Of a stretch of DNA of 64,000 nucleotides, positions 12,435 through 23,754 are shown piece after piece. This DNA is from Agapanthus africanus. Taxonomy: Eukaryota; Streptophyta; Magnoliopsida; Asparagales; Amaryllidaceae. The stretch lies in assembly GCA_030015575.1 (NCBI GenBank), contig CM057339.1, positions 694,908,761-694,972,760 on the forward strand, written 5' to 3'. The notes under the pieces were generated by a model, which was not told the DNA's origin, made no database searches, and saw nothing but the letters and a program-made list of their open reading frames with translations. Positions within the stretch are counted from its first letter, which is position 1. Each line of letters starts with the position of its first letter. Both the position numbers and the translations under genes were made by a program.

Positions 12435-13427
12435 TGTTGGGTTATTTGGCATGACCACAAGGTATCATAAGACAACAAACATGCCGAATTTAAAATTTCT
12501 AGTGTGCCAAACCACCTAACCTAGGATCTATTTAGAGTTTTAGGAGCTAAACTAAAATGCAAACAACTTTACATAGAAAGTGAATGAGGAATACAACCTT
12601 TGTAGACCAGTCCTTCAGTTTTAAAGCTCCGTGTAGTATCCGCGTACGTTGTCCCTTCGATGCGAGTGAAGATCTCCCGAACTTTAGTATGAGTTCCCTT
12701 GGAGAAATGAACAAGTTTGCTCGAAGTCTTCGAGGCCGAAGATGATCTATGTCGAGGAGACTCAAACCCAAGCTACCTCTTCACTAGGTGATGAACTTTG
12801 TGAAGAGAACACCCTAAATTAAATGGCAAATAGTAGAGGATGATGAAGTAGGAAATGGACTCACTTTAGATTTTATTTTCTCACAATTTTTCTTCATGTT
12901 TCATGGAGCTAGAAAGCTTGAAGAAAGAGATGAAGAAAGCAACCATGAAAAATGAAGCTAGTGAAGAATGAAAAACTAATGAGGTAAGAATAGCAACCAT
13001 GGGTGAGTTAGTGTCATATACTAACCATTGTAGATACATAACCATGGTTTAAGCTAATGGTTTGGTTAATAAATAACTTTAGTAAAACAAAACAAGTGGA
13101 CTTGGTCAATGGTTATCACTAAGCTTCATAAAGCTTCATGCCATGACAAAATGCCACAAATTTTGAATTACAAAATAAATAAAAACCATAAGCATTATAT
13201 TAAGTAAGGTGTAAGTCATACACACACCCATGTTTGCATATATCATCAAGCATGATACAAACATGTACACAAACATATATCACATATACACTATGTGCAC
13301 ATAAAGTGAGAAAACAATCTTAAGTGAGCCAATACTAGTTAATGTAAAGTAATATATCAAATATATATAATTATACATTAAATCATTGAATCAACACTCG
13401 ATTTAATGATTCGGTCACCTCACATAT
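12435..13427 (-). repeat. 5' LTR of copia I, inner part
   Basis: Starts TGTTGGG beside the primer site and resembles D's LTR, including the Arg/Leu-type decayed flank and an ATCAA-CAC hairpin at 13381-13411. Copia A interrupts it at 13427; it resumes at 26443. Last five bases CATAT (13423-13427) are A's target duplication. No gene seen. Confidence 0.8.
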
Positions 13428-15403
13428 TGTAGGGTTTTCTTAACACCTCTATTAAGGTTTAGAAGCATCATACATGCTATAACAATAAAAATTTTGAGGT
13501 GCTAAGCAAACTATACAAAGAATCGAACTAGAATATATGAAGTAACAATTAATAGTATCAAGATTAAGAGTTAAGTTATACTAAGTGATGAGACTACAAC
13601 CTTTGTAGACCTCTTTGGAAGACTCCTTGGCTTTGAAAAGGTTCACTTGATCAACTCCTCGTCCACGACGATCCACCCGAAGCACTTTGCTCTAAGCTTG
13701 ATGCTTCCTTCGATCTTTGACAAACTTGAAGCACAATACCCTACACAAGATAGCTATGGTTGTGTAGGATGATGAAGTGGTTGCTATTCTTATTTATTAC
13801 CTTTTCTTTTCTATTTCTAACTCCTTTTTAACATTTAAAAGAGAGCTAGGGTTTTTTGAGGAAGAAGATGGCTCTCATTTCTTTTGGAATGATAATATTG
13901 ATAATGTAAAAGAAAATGAGAGAGAGAAAGAGATCGTATCATAACCACAACCATGGTTAAAATAATATCTAGATATTTCAATTAAGGTTAAAAGGCAAAA
14001 GGAAATGAAACCATGGTTGAGTTAAATTCAACCATGGAAATGTGTAGAAGAGTGTGGAAAAAATGACTCATTTCTATTTTCTTTTGCCTTTAATCTTTAT
14101 TGAAAATATCCATATATCATTTTATCTACAATATGATTCTTATATTGCCATCCTCTTTGTATCATCAACCATGATACTTTTCATGTATGTATGTATGCAT
14201 GCACATCATCATGTACATATACATGCATGTATCCATAAGAAGAAAAGGATTTAAATAAATAATATAAAAGCCAATATTAAATCAACACTTGATTTAATAA
14301 ATTGGTCATATCTTATACGACCTGACTAATATTAAATGCCCGATTAAAATACAGTATCATATATTAGTATTTAATCGAGGCTCCGCACATATCTCATATG
14401 TGCACCACTTCGTTTCGCCAGAGCCGAGAAACTTCTATGTGGGACTCTAAGACTCGTCAATACGCCAGCAGTAGATGATGATCATATCAAACACCTACAA
14501 GCCGCAAGCGGTCAGCTAAACGTAACGGCTACCCGGGTATTGACCGATAAGAATAAGAACAAGCGAACCTGTCAAAACTCCTGTCAATCCATCCGGCAAC
14601 ACTAACCGTACAGTCCGGTCTCTTCGTCAGATATGCTGCATATCGAGTCTAGGGATGGAATCATCGACCCCAATAACTTAATAAGTCATGCCGGTATATG
14701 GTCTATAACAGATCGAGAAACTTACTTATAACACTTATCAGTAATATCTCAGCAGCCCTGGCCAGGGACTTCCCGTTATAGCCAATCGTGCACAGCACAG
14801 CATCAACCCCCAATACCGGGAGAGACGAAACCCCTCCTATCGCTCACTGCCTCCACATGCCTCGAGACTATACCCAAAATCCACCTGTTTGTACGACTCA
14901 GTAGAGCCGCAGTAGGGTGGAGATCAAAGTACAATGGGAGGACACACAAGACTCTATGACGATCTCGGGTCTACAGACTAACCTGTACCAGTGTCACCTG
15001 AGAACTGCTATCCGACGTATGATATAATACTATATAGGAGTTCTCGGTGAGTCCGTTCAGTGTACCCAGTCTCACTGAGCACCCGTATACTATCTTCGGT
15101 GTCAACACACCAGACGGATATGGGATCATCCATCGCCCATCATATGGAACAAGAATGGTATACGCTAGTCTAAACTGGAATATCGATGCCCTGTCTCGAT
15201 ATACCTACGACTAGGAACATTTCAAGGATATGCTTATAAACTACAGATGTCCCACTAGTATGATCCTCATCATAATGCCAGTTGTCAAGCCATTATCCTT
15301 AGGGCTTTATCAACATGCACCAAATGAATATAAACATGATCAAGTGAACATATGATAAAGTAAAACCAGATAGAATACTATCATATCGAGCAAGACTGTC
15401 CCC

Positions 15404-15445
<42 letters not shown>

Positions 15446-15496
15446 CAGTACATACACTATCTCATAATGGCCTCTAGGGCATACATATATCCAACA
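13428..15496 (-). repeat. 3' LTR of copia A
   Basis: 2,069 bp, plus-strand ends TGTAGGG and CCAACA. Contains the hairpin at 14277-14297 (TTAAATCAA and TTGATTTAA arms), the palindrome CCCTGGCCAGGG (14756-14767) and a TA run at 15408-15438. The ORF at 14054-14254 has no recognisable domain. Confidence 0.9.
15408..15438. repeat. TA microsatellite in copia A 3' LTR
   Basis: About fifteen TA units; about twelve at 26359-26382 in the 5' LTR. Confidence 0.9.
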
Positions 15497-15511
15497 ATCT
15501 CCCACTTGCAC
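15497..15511 (-). other. Polypurine tract of copia A
   Basis: Minus strand TGCAAGTGGGAGAT next to LTR start TGTTGG, typical of plant copia elements. Confidence 0.85.
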
Positions 15512-15540
15512 TAAGGCCAGTTATTGGCATATCTCATACC

Positions 15541-18500
15541 CTACATCTCAAAAAGTCGCTCATGCTGCGGCTGAGGGAGGGCCTTGGTGAATGGATCTGC
15601 AGCGTTGTTCTTTGTGTCTACTCTCTTAATCTCGATCTCGCGGCGATCAACTATCTCCCGGATCACATGATATCTCCTCAGGATGTGTCTGGACTTCTGA
15701 TGGGACCTGGGCTCTTTGGCCAACGCCATAGCCCCATTATTGTCCCAATACAGAGGTATTGGATCAATAATGGTTGGAACTACTCCTAGCTCCGCGATGA
15801 ATTTTCTCATCCAGACGGCTTCCTTGGCAGCATCATTTGCAGCAATATATTCAGCTTCCATCGTTGAGTCTGCAACGGTATCCTATTTGGAACTCTTCCA
15901 ACTCACCATCCCTCCATTGAGGGTAAATGCAAACCCTGAGATAGACTTGCTGTCATCCTTGTCACTCTGGAAGCTCGAATCGGTAAAGGCCTCCATTTGG
16001 AGATCCCCATTACCATACACCAAGAACAATTCTTTAGTCCTTCGCAAGTACTTAAGAATGTTCTTTACAGCAATCCAGTGATTCTCCCCTGGGTTAGATT
16101 GATACCTGCTTACTACACTAAGTGCATAAACAACATCAGGGCGTGTACATAACATCGCATACATTATCGATCCTACTGCCGAAGCATAGGGAATAATGCT
16201 CATGCGAGCTCTCTCTATATCAGACTTTGGGCAATCGTCTTTTGAGAGAGTGACTCCATGGCAAGCGGGTAAGGCACCCCGCTTGGAGTTTTCCATAGTA
16301 AACCTCTTTAGGATGGTGTTAATGTACTTGGTTTGGGACAATCCCAATAACCGTTTGGATCTATCCATATAGATCCGTATACCCAATATGTATGTGGCAT
16401 CTCCCAGGTCCTTCATGGAGAACCTTTGTGATAAGAATGATTTGACCGACTGTAGCATAGGAATGTCATTTCCTATCAGAAGTATGTCATCTACGTACAA
16501 TACGAGGATTGTGACATTTCTTCCTACAGTCTTCTTATAAACACAAGGTTCATCTGGATTTTTGATGAAATCAAACTCTTTGATAACATCATCAAAACAG
16601 ATGTTCCAACTCCGTGATGCCTGCTTTAATCCATAAATGGATTTAAGTAGCTTGCATGCTTTACCGGTGCTCCCACTATCAATGAATCCCTCTGGCTGAT
16701 CCATATAAACGCATTCCTCTAAATCACCATTTAGGAATGCAGTTTAAACGTCCATCTGCCAGATTTCATAGTCGTAGTGAGCAGCAATAGCAAGTAGGAT
16801 CCGAATGGATTTAAGCATGGCTACCGGAGAGAAAGTCTCGTCATAGTCCAAGCCTGGTCTTTGACGAAAACCTTTCGCTACCAACCTTGCCTTATAGGTC
16901 TCTACCTGTCCATCTACACCGATCTTTCTTTTAAAGATCCATTTGCATCCCACAGGTTTTATCCCGGAGGGTACATCTTCCAAAGTCCATACTTTGTTGG
17001 TGTACATGGACTCCATCTCGGATCTCATGGCATCCAGCCAATTCACAGAGTCACCACTCGTGATAGCCTGATGAAAGCTGGCAGGATCATCATCATCCAT
17101 GATGCAATCTTCTCTATCACCATCAACGAGAAAACCGTAGTATCTCTCCGGTGGGCGAGAAATCGTACCAGATCTACGGAGTGGCTGAGGTTCATTAGAT
17201 TCTGTTATAACTTCAGGTTCAGCCAAGTTGTCATTTGTAACTTGTGTTTCTAGAACTTCTTCTAGATTTACCACATTGCCATTTGTATTGTTTAAAAAAA
17301 TCTCATCTTCTAAAAAGGTGGCATACTGAGAAACAAACACTTTTTGTTCCTCTTTGTGGTAAAAAAGATACCCAAACGAATGTTTAGGATATCCTATAAA
17401 TATACATTTAACTGATCGTGTCTCGAGTTTGTCTGGATTCTACTTTTTAATAAAAGCCGGACAACCCCAAATCTTAACTCTTTTAAGAGATGGTTTCTTC
17501 CCATGCCATATCTCATATGGAGTGGTAGACACGGTTTTGGTTGGAACTTTGTTTAACAGAAAAGCTGCTGTTTCCAATGCATGCCCCAAAAACGAGAGAG
17601 GTAACTCAGCATCACTCATCATGGATCGTACCATATCTAATAGGGTACGGTTCCTTCGTTCTGACACACCGTTGTGCTGTGGTGTGTAAGGTGGAGTGCG
17701 CTGAGAGAGAATCCCATTCTCTTTTAGGAAGTCTAAGAACTCAGTACTTAAGTACTCTCCACCTCGATCCGATCGAAGTATCTTGATACTCTTTCCTGTT
17801 TGGTTTTCTACTTCATGTTTATACTCCTTGAATTTCTCGAAAGCTTCAGATTTATGTTTTATCAAATATACATGACCAAATCTTGAGAAATCATCAGTAA
17901 AAGTTATGAAGTATGAAAAACCGCCTCTTGCATGTGTAGACATTGGTCCGCATACATCACTATGTATGAGGCCTAGGAGCTCAGTAGCTCTTTCTCCGTG
18001 TCCTGTAAACGGGGTTTTGGTCATTTTACCTTTGATACAAGACTGGCAAGTTGCATAAGATTTATACTCAAATGAATTTAAATATCCATCTTTATGAAGC
18101 TTGTTTAGTCTTGTTTCATTAATATGACCAAGTCTACAATACCAAAGAAAAGCTTCATTTATCTCTGAAAATTTTCTTTTATTTTTGTGTTGTACGTTGA
18201 AAACTGTGTGTTGATTAAGGACGTATATCCCGTTATTTAATGTACCACAACCAATCAACTCTTGATTCAGTCTAATGTTCATAACATTGTGTTGCACAGC
18301 AAAATGATACCCTTCATTGTCTAACAAGGAAACTGATATAATATTACAAAGCATACTTGGTACAAAATAACACGGGTTCAAAACCAATATACAACCCGAA
18401 GGCAAACCTAGGTGATACTCTCCGACTGAAACTGCATTTACATTGGAACCATTTCCAACTTGGAGAGTATGATCACCTGTCTTCAGAACTCTGCTATTTC

Positions 18501-19437
18501 TCAATGCCTGCACAGAATTGCAAATATGAGAACCCGAACCGGTATCCAATACCCAGGATGCAGAATTAATAGAAAAACAGTTTTTAATTACGAACACACC
18601 TGAAGCTGAAGCATCAACATGCTTCTTCTTGAGTGCTAGGTACTCAATACAGTTCCTCTTCCAGTGTCCCGTCTTCTTGCAATGGAAACATTCACCTTTC
18701 TCTGATGCCCCAACCTTGGACTTGCCTTTTCCCTTCACCTTTTTGACTCCACCCTTAGGTTTGGTGGGTTTCTTCTTCATCTTTCCCTTGGCCTTAGCCT
18801 TTGGGTAAGATGAGGAGGATTGCCCAACAGACATAACGGGAGTCTTCACTGACTTCAGTGTGCTCTCTGCACTCCTTAACATATTAAGGAGTTCAGGCAG
18901 TTCCTTCTCCATGTTGTGCATGTTGAAGTTAACGATGAACTGAGCAAAGGTGGAGGGGAGAGACTGTAGAATAATATCTGTATACTGTTCATTGTCCATT
19001 GTCCACCCAAAGTCCTCAAGCTCTTCTATGAGAGCTATCATCTTCAGAACATGGTCTCCTACTGCTGTGCCAGCGGTCATGCGCATCTGAAACAGTTTCT
19101 TAGATGCTTCGTATCGTAATACGCGGGATTGCTCTCCATACAATTCTTTTGTATGGAGGAATATGGCTTGTACGTCCATATTCTCGTGCTGCTTTTGATG
19201 TGTGTTATCCATCGATGCAAGCGCGATGCATTTTGCCGTGGCACAGTCAGTGTCCCATGTTTTGCGGATTTCCCTATCCGCAACTGAAGATTTAGGACCT
19301 AGGGGGGGCAAGGCTGGAGCTGTAAGGACATATGATACTTTATCATAAGTCAAGGCTATGTTTAAATTCCTCAGCCAGTCTTTATAGTTGGTCCCATTCA
19401 GCTTGTTTTTATCTAATAGAAGCTTAAGTCCTGTCAT
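15541..19437 (-). pseudogene. Copia A gag-pol polyprotein, three in-frame stops
   Basis: One frame runs the full 1,299 codons with no frameshift and is broken by TAG at 17440-17442, TAA at 16744-16746 and TAG at 15883-15885. D keeps sense codons at these places. Domains from the N terminus: gag (about 1-200), basic linker, zinc knuckle CX2CX4HX4C (C250-C263), aspartic protease with DTGSGSHIC (D298), HHCC integrase zinc-binding region (about 433-470), integrase core D494, D557 and E594 (the last in NGVSERRNRT), reverse transcriptase with YVDDILL, and RNase H ending in the stretch EAEYIAANDAAKEAVW. In a live element these package RNA, copy it to DNA and integrate it. Length is normal for a plant copia polyprotein. 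Two of the three stops look like C-to-T changes of CAG, as methylated-cytosine decay would give. Lineage (Tork-like) is judged from integrase and RT motifs only. Confidence 0.92.
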
Positions 19438-19650
19438 GGGTATCTTCCATTAAGAGAGAGAAAAGAATACACTTAGCGAATGCTCTTGCAAAGATCAGAT
19501 TGGTTATTATCTTGTCTAATCGATGTCTCCCACTGTTTTTATCAAATTTTATTTAAAACCTTTTAAAAAGAAAACTAGCCGGGATTAATTACATTCTACA
19601 ACTTCGCCAACCTCTCAGCCAGGCCAGTGCCGGTACTCGAGGGAGGTTCC

Positions 19651-19666
19651 CCGTGCTTTCGCACGG
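19651..19666 (-). other. GAAA-tetraloop hairpin in copia A leader
   Basis: Same 16-mer as at 9896-9911, in a leader that differs around it; arms CCGTGC and GCACGG. Confidence 0.8.
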
Positions 19667-21384
19667 ACCTAATTAAAGTAAACCTCGTCTTCCCAGAGGC
19701 GTAGCCCCATTTGGCACCTTTCTAGACACCTACCGAGTCAGCTAATTGTAAAGTGCAAAATTCTCCCGGGAGCAACATTTGCTCGCAGTGGGATCGGGAT
19801 CCTATTATCATATAGTAGGTATACAATCTCATTGTAATTTTCAACTCTTGAAATTCCCGATATAATTTTTACCCCTAGTACTTATGACCTTAACTAAAGT
19901 CAACATATCATAAGTACTAGTCAAGTTCTTCCCGTCATTTCATGATTAACTAGACCCACTCATATGACCCTTAACTAAAGTCAACATAATCATATGAATG
20001 TCCTAATTAATCAGCATCATATGCAGTGTAGGAAGACATCACTCAGCTACCGTACACTGCGCCTTAACTAAAGTCAAAATTCGCAGCACGAATACTAAGT
20101 ACTCTACTTCCTAAAATGACGGAGGGTTGCGGATAGTTTTTAAGAAAACTTTTGACGCTTTGAACTTGATATCGTTGTAGAATCTAATGGGTTTAAAAGG
20201 AGTGGCTTAAGCTCCGCATTTTGAAACTTACTTTTTTCTTACAAAAAGGCCGAGTGTGTTTTAAATCTGATTCTACAACATCTTTTTAGGTTCATTTATC
20301 TTTTACATTAATCTCATTAATGTAGTCCCATCATTTAAATCCTAAGCCATTACAGAAAGAAACGAAAATATAACGTACGCTTATGCCACTCGCATTTGTC
20401 ACAGTGTCCTGATATGCACCGTTAGGTTACTTAACTAACGGCATACCGGGACGGGGCTAGTGCGGGTGAAAAACATAAGTAACGTCTAATATATATCATA
20501 TATAAAATTTCATTCGTCTCAGATATGCATTAAAAGATCACATCAGATAATAAAAGCAGCAGAAGCACATAAAGGATATCTAGGAGGTCCGTATTTTATA
20601 TTTAGCCATCAATAAAAATACGGATTCCGCGGTCGCGATGAATAGCCAAGCCCACACCCCTAGACCCCTACGAGAGCGGCAAGCGACCCTACCAATTCTG
20701 GAGTTTAGGAGACCCGGTCTCGACTCCTCGAGATGGCCTCCCACTGAACCCAAGAACCCGGTCACTTGTGCTCTCCACCTTGGGTCTATCCTAACGCGGA
20801 AAAGTAAATAATATACAACACTGGTGACAACAACCTCACCCCGGAAGTGTCCCAAATAAAAGAATATTACATACAAATTAATATTACATGAATTGAAAGA
20901 ATACTCTCATCTCACATAAAAAGAAAACCCCCGGCTATTCATTGCGACAATCCTGCATATCAGATCTCATCCACACAGAGAAATAAAATGAAAAAAAATA
21001 CAACAATTGGAATCTTTAACCGCCTTTAGACAACACAAATTCGGAATATCACATATACAAGATTTCATGCCTAAATAATGTAAAGCTCGCATTTGGGTCT
21101 CATTCAAGAAAACACCTTTTCAAAACAAACCGGATAATTCAACAAGATTTCCGTTTATCCCGAGACCGAACTGCTAGATTTACACGCAACAAACAAATTT
21201 GTAGATTTCAATTATTGTAACACATACTATTAAACTAAGCGACGTTGGAACATCCGATCAAACAAATTAAACAACCACAAACTGCTCTGAAAGCTCAACA
21301 CCTGGGCAGATTATAAAAATACCAGTAACAACAGAGAACACATACGGGCCAGCACAAGAAAATACGGCCCATGAATCAACTATT

Positions 21385-21431
21385 CCGCCGCGGAACCGCC
21401 GCATAAGACCTCTTGCGCCGCGGTTCCGTGG
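21385..21431 (-). other. GC-rich long hairpin, copia A leader
   Basis: CCGCGGAACCGCCGC faces GCGCCGCGGTTCCGTGG. TACGGCC and GGCCGTA just outside extend the pairing. About 190 nt downstream of the primer site. Confidence 0.8.
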
Positions 21432-21617
21432 CCGTATGGTCGATTTATGGGATCGTTTTTCTGGTGAGCTCTTATATTTCCCTGCTTAATTTTTTACATA
21501 TTTTTAATTTGAAAAATACCAGGTTTTTAAAAAATTTCCAGAGAGCACCCCCCGGGTGTCGATTTTCGTCCGTTCGATGTTTTCAACGTCGTTTAGGTTA
21601 CCACAAAGCTCTAGCTT

Positions 21618-21630
21618 GGCTCTGATACCA
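21618..21630 (-). other. Primer-binding site of copia A
   Basis: Minus strand TGGTATCAGAGCC, the standard initiator Met tRNA site, directly abutting the LTR. Confidence 0.9.
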
Positions 21631-21646
21631 TGTAGGGTTTTCTTAA
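21631..21646 (-). repeat. 5' LTR of copia A, inner 16 bp
   Basis: TGTAGGGTTTTCTTAA, identical to the start of the 3' LTR at 13428. H follows directly. About 690 bp of LTR (equivalent to 13444-14135) is missing here. Confidence 0.85.
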
Positions 21647-22133
21647 TGTTCATAGCAGAATATTGCATTTTATACCGCCCATTCTTACGCTCGTGTGTTT
21701 ATAGGTAGGTACTTTTAATCCGTGTTTGTTACATGTTTACAGAATACAGGTTTCCAGTACAAATATTGCAAATCAGGATAAAATCTCCACAGTTACGCTA
21801 AATACAGAACATCTGTTGACAACAGATAAAAGCCGGGTTCCGGTCATCCATATCCGTCCGGTGCCGAGTACCGGTTCCCGATATAAGACATGAATATATC
21901 GGGAACCGGTACTCGGCACCGGACGGATATGGATGACCGGAACCCGGCTTTTATCTGTTGTCAACAGATGTTCTGTATTTAGCGTAACTGTGGAGATTTT
22001 ATCCTGATTTGCAATATTTGTACTGGAAACCTGTATTCTGTAAACATGTAACAAACACGGATTAAAAGTACCTACCTATAAACACACGAGCGTAAGAATG
22101 GGCGGTGTAAAATGCAATATTCTGCTATGAACA
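21647..22133. repeat. 487-bp near-perfect palindrome of LTR sequence
   Basis: Arms 21647-21885 and 21895-22133, each 239 bp, separated by AGACATGAA. Only one mismatch found on reading (ACC near 21674 against its partner near 22106). The right arm is H's LTR start in its proper orientation; the left arm is an inverted copy of the same bases. Confidence 0.95.
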
Positions 22134-23754
22134 AATACCCCCAAACTTAACTTTTGCTCGTCCCGAGCAAAACCAATTATTCACAAAAATAAAATGATAA
22201 CCACACTTTCGCAGGGAAAACGATTGTACTGAGCATGTGCAACAAGCCGTTAAACCTCTAGGTGTCCCTAGTAGGAGGAGTGTTGTCTCCTGAGGGTTTT
22301 CAGCGGATACTACCCACAAAATCCCGTCAAGCTAGTTTTGTAAAATAACTAAGATTCAAGCCCCTAAAGTTTTGTTTCAGAAAATAACAATTCTATAATC
22401 CTAAGTTTAGACTATCGAACCTTTATTTTTCACATCTCTCTTCTTATTTAACTACAGATTTTATATGTCTTTACGTGCAGTGCAAAAAGTGTCGTTATGT
22501 TCCCGAAAGGTCGAATAAAGTCATTATGTCACACAATAAAGCCCAGATAACAATTTTAAAAGGATCACATAAGTTTTATAAAGAGTTAAGTATTTTTCAA
22601 GTTTCGTTTTCCAGTAAAGTTTCAACTTCAGAATTTCTATCTTCCCTAACAGGAAATTAGGTCTTATTCTTCACTCCACCTTTTTCTTGTTTTCATTTCA
22701 TACACACCTCTGTGAACGTGCAATAGTCTTTATCATAGAGTAAAACCTTCATATCTCCGTTAATTTTTTTTATAAAAGCTTGTCTTTTATCAAGATTATT
22801 CTCACACAAAGAACCGTTAGGAATTTTAACTCGGAGAGAACACTTGCTTGACTTTGTTTTTATCTGGACTTTCTAGGCTTCTTAGCGAGCTTTGGGCCAA
22901 TGCACCCAAACCAGTTGGTTTTAGGGCATTAGGTGTAGAAACACCCCAGCGGACTTAATTACTCAAGTTACCTAGGTCCAAAAACAAAAGACAGTTTGGC
23001 GTGAAAAACATGATGATTCAATACGAACGGAGATATAACCGGTAGTTCAATTATTTTTTGGATAAAAGACGTGTTTAGTGGGTTCGGTGTGTAATCATTC
23101 CAATCAAGTTTCAGATGGGTTATTTTTCAGACTTAGTTCCAATAAAGGCATCAATAACATTCCTTCATATTCACTTACTTCATAAACTATTCTTGATATA
23201 TTACTTATTTCAGAACAAACCTATTTGATCCTCAGAAAATCATTTATCTATTTAAAAGTTTTTTAAACATAAAAGACTTGTCATCTAATTTCCAAGACTC
23301 ACAACACGTGTAGTGTAATGTAAAGACGTATATCAGCTATAGTTAACTTCAAAGGAGAGTTATCTTTCAGGTTTTCAAAATCCAAACATAGGATTTAGTT
23401 ATTCCTATCTTTTCAAACAAAAACCGTAGAATGTTGAATCAGAGTTCTTCCACAAGCTAACTTGACAAAATTTTTTTTTATATTTTTGGAAATTTTTTGA
23501 TTTTTATTGGTTTTTAATAAGGTATGCAAATGCAGAATATACAAATGAATTACCGAGCAAACCCCCAAACTTAAACTTGACAGTGCCCTCACTGTCAGGC
23601 TATACCAAGAGGGTCAAAATTGTCGGCGCTCCTTAAAAAACAAATTATATACAAAAGGAGAAAGAACAAAACAAAAAAAATATATACACCAAAAAGTGTC
23701 CCCCCAAACTTAAGTGAAACAGTGCTTCCACTGTTTAAGCGATGAAGTTCAGGA
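22134..23754 (-). other. 3' untranslated region of H
   Basis: No gene. Contains three AAGTTTGGGGG-type tracts on the minus strand (near 22138, 23565 and 23702); two are preceded by hairpins (GACAGTG with CACTGTC, and ACAGTG with CACTGT). Contains a block shared with B at 22202-22319. Confidence 0.65.
22202..22319 (-). other. Conserved 3' block shared by H and B
   Basis: About 70 bp in the core (22229-22305) are nearly identical to B 35798-35875 though the flanks and LTRs are not alike. Includes a small hairpin, AGGAG with CTCCT. Confidence 0.8.

Larger units (their letters stand above)
19438..21617 (-). other. Leader of copia A
   Basis: 2.2 kb between primer site and gag start. Homologous to the leaders of I and D but lacks their 145-bp duplication. 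Contains the GAAA-loop hairpin, the three-hairpin module (19880-20095, arms such as GTACTTATGA with TCATAAGTAC) and the GC-rich hairpin. The ORF at 20580-20876 shows no domain. Confidence 0.8.

Noticed and set aside
21618..21630. tRNA fragment
   Set aside because: It is the retrotransposon primer-binding site; no cloverleaf around it.
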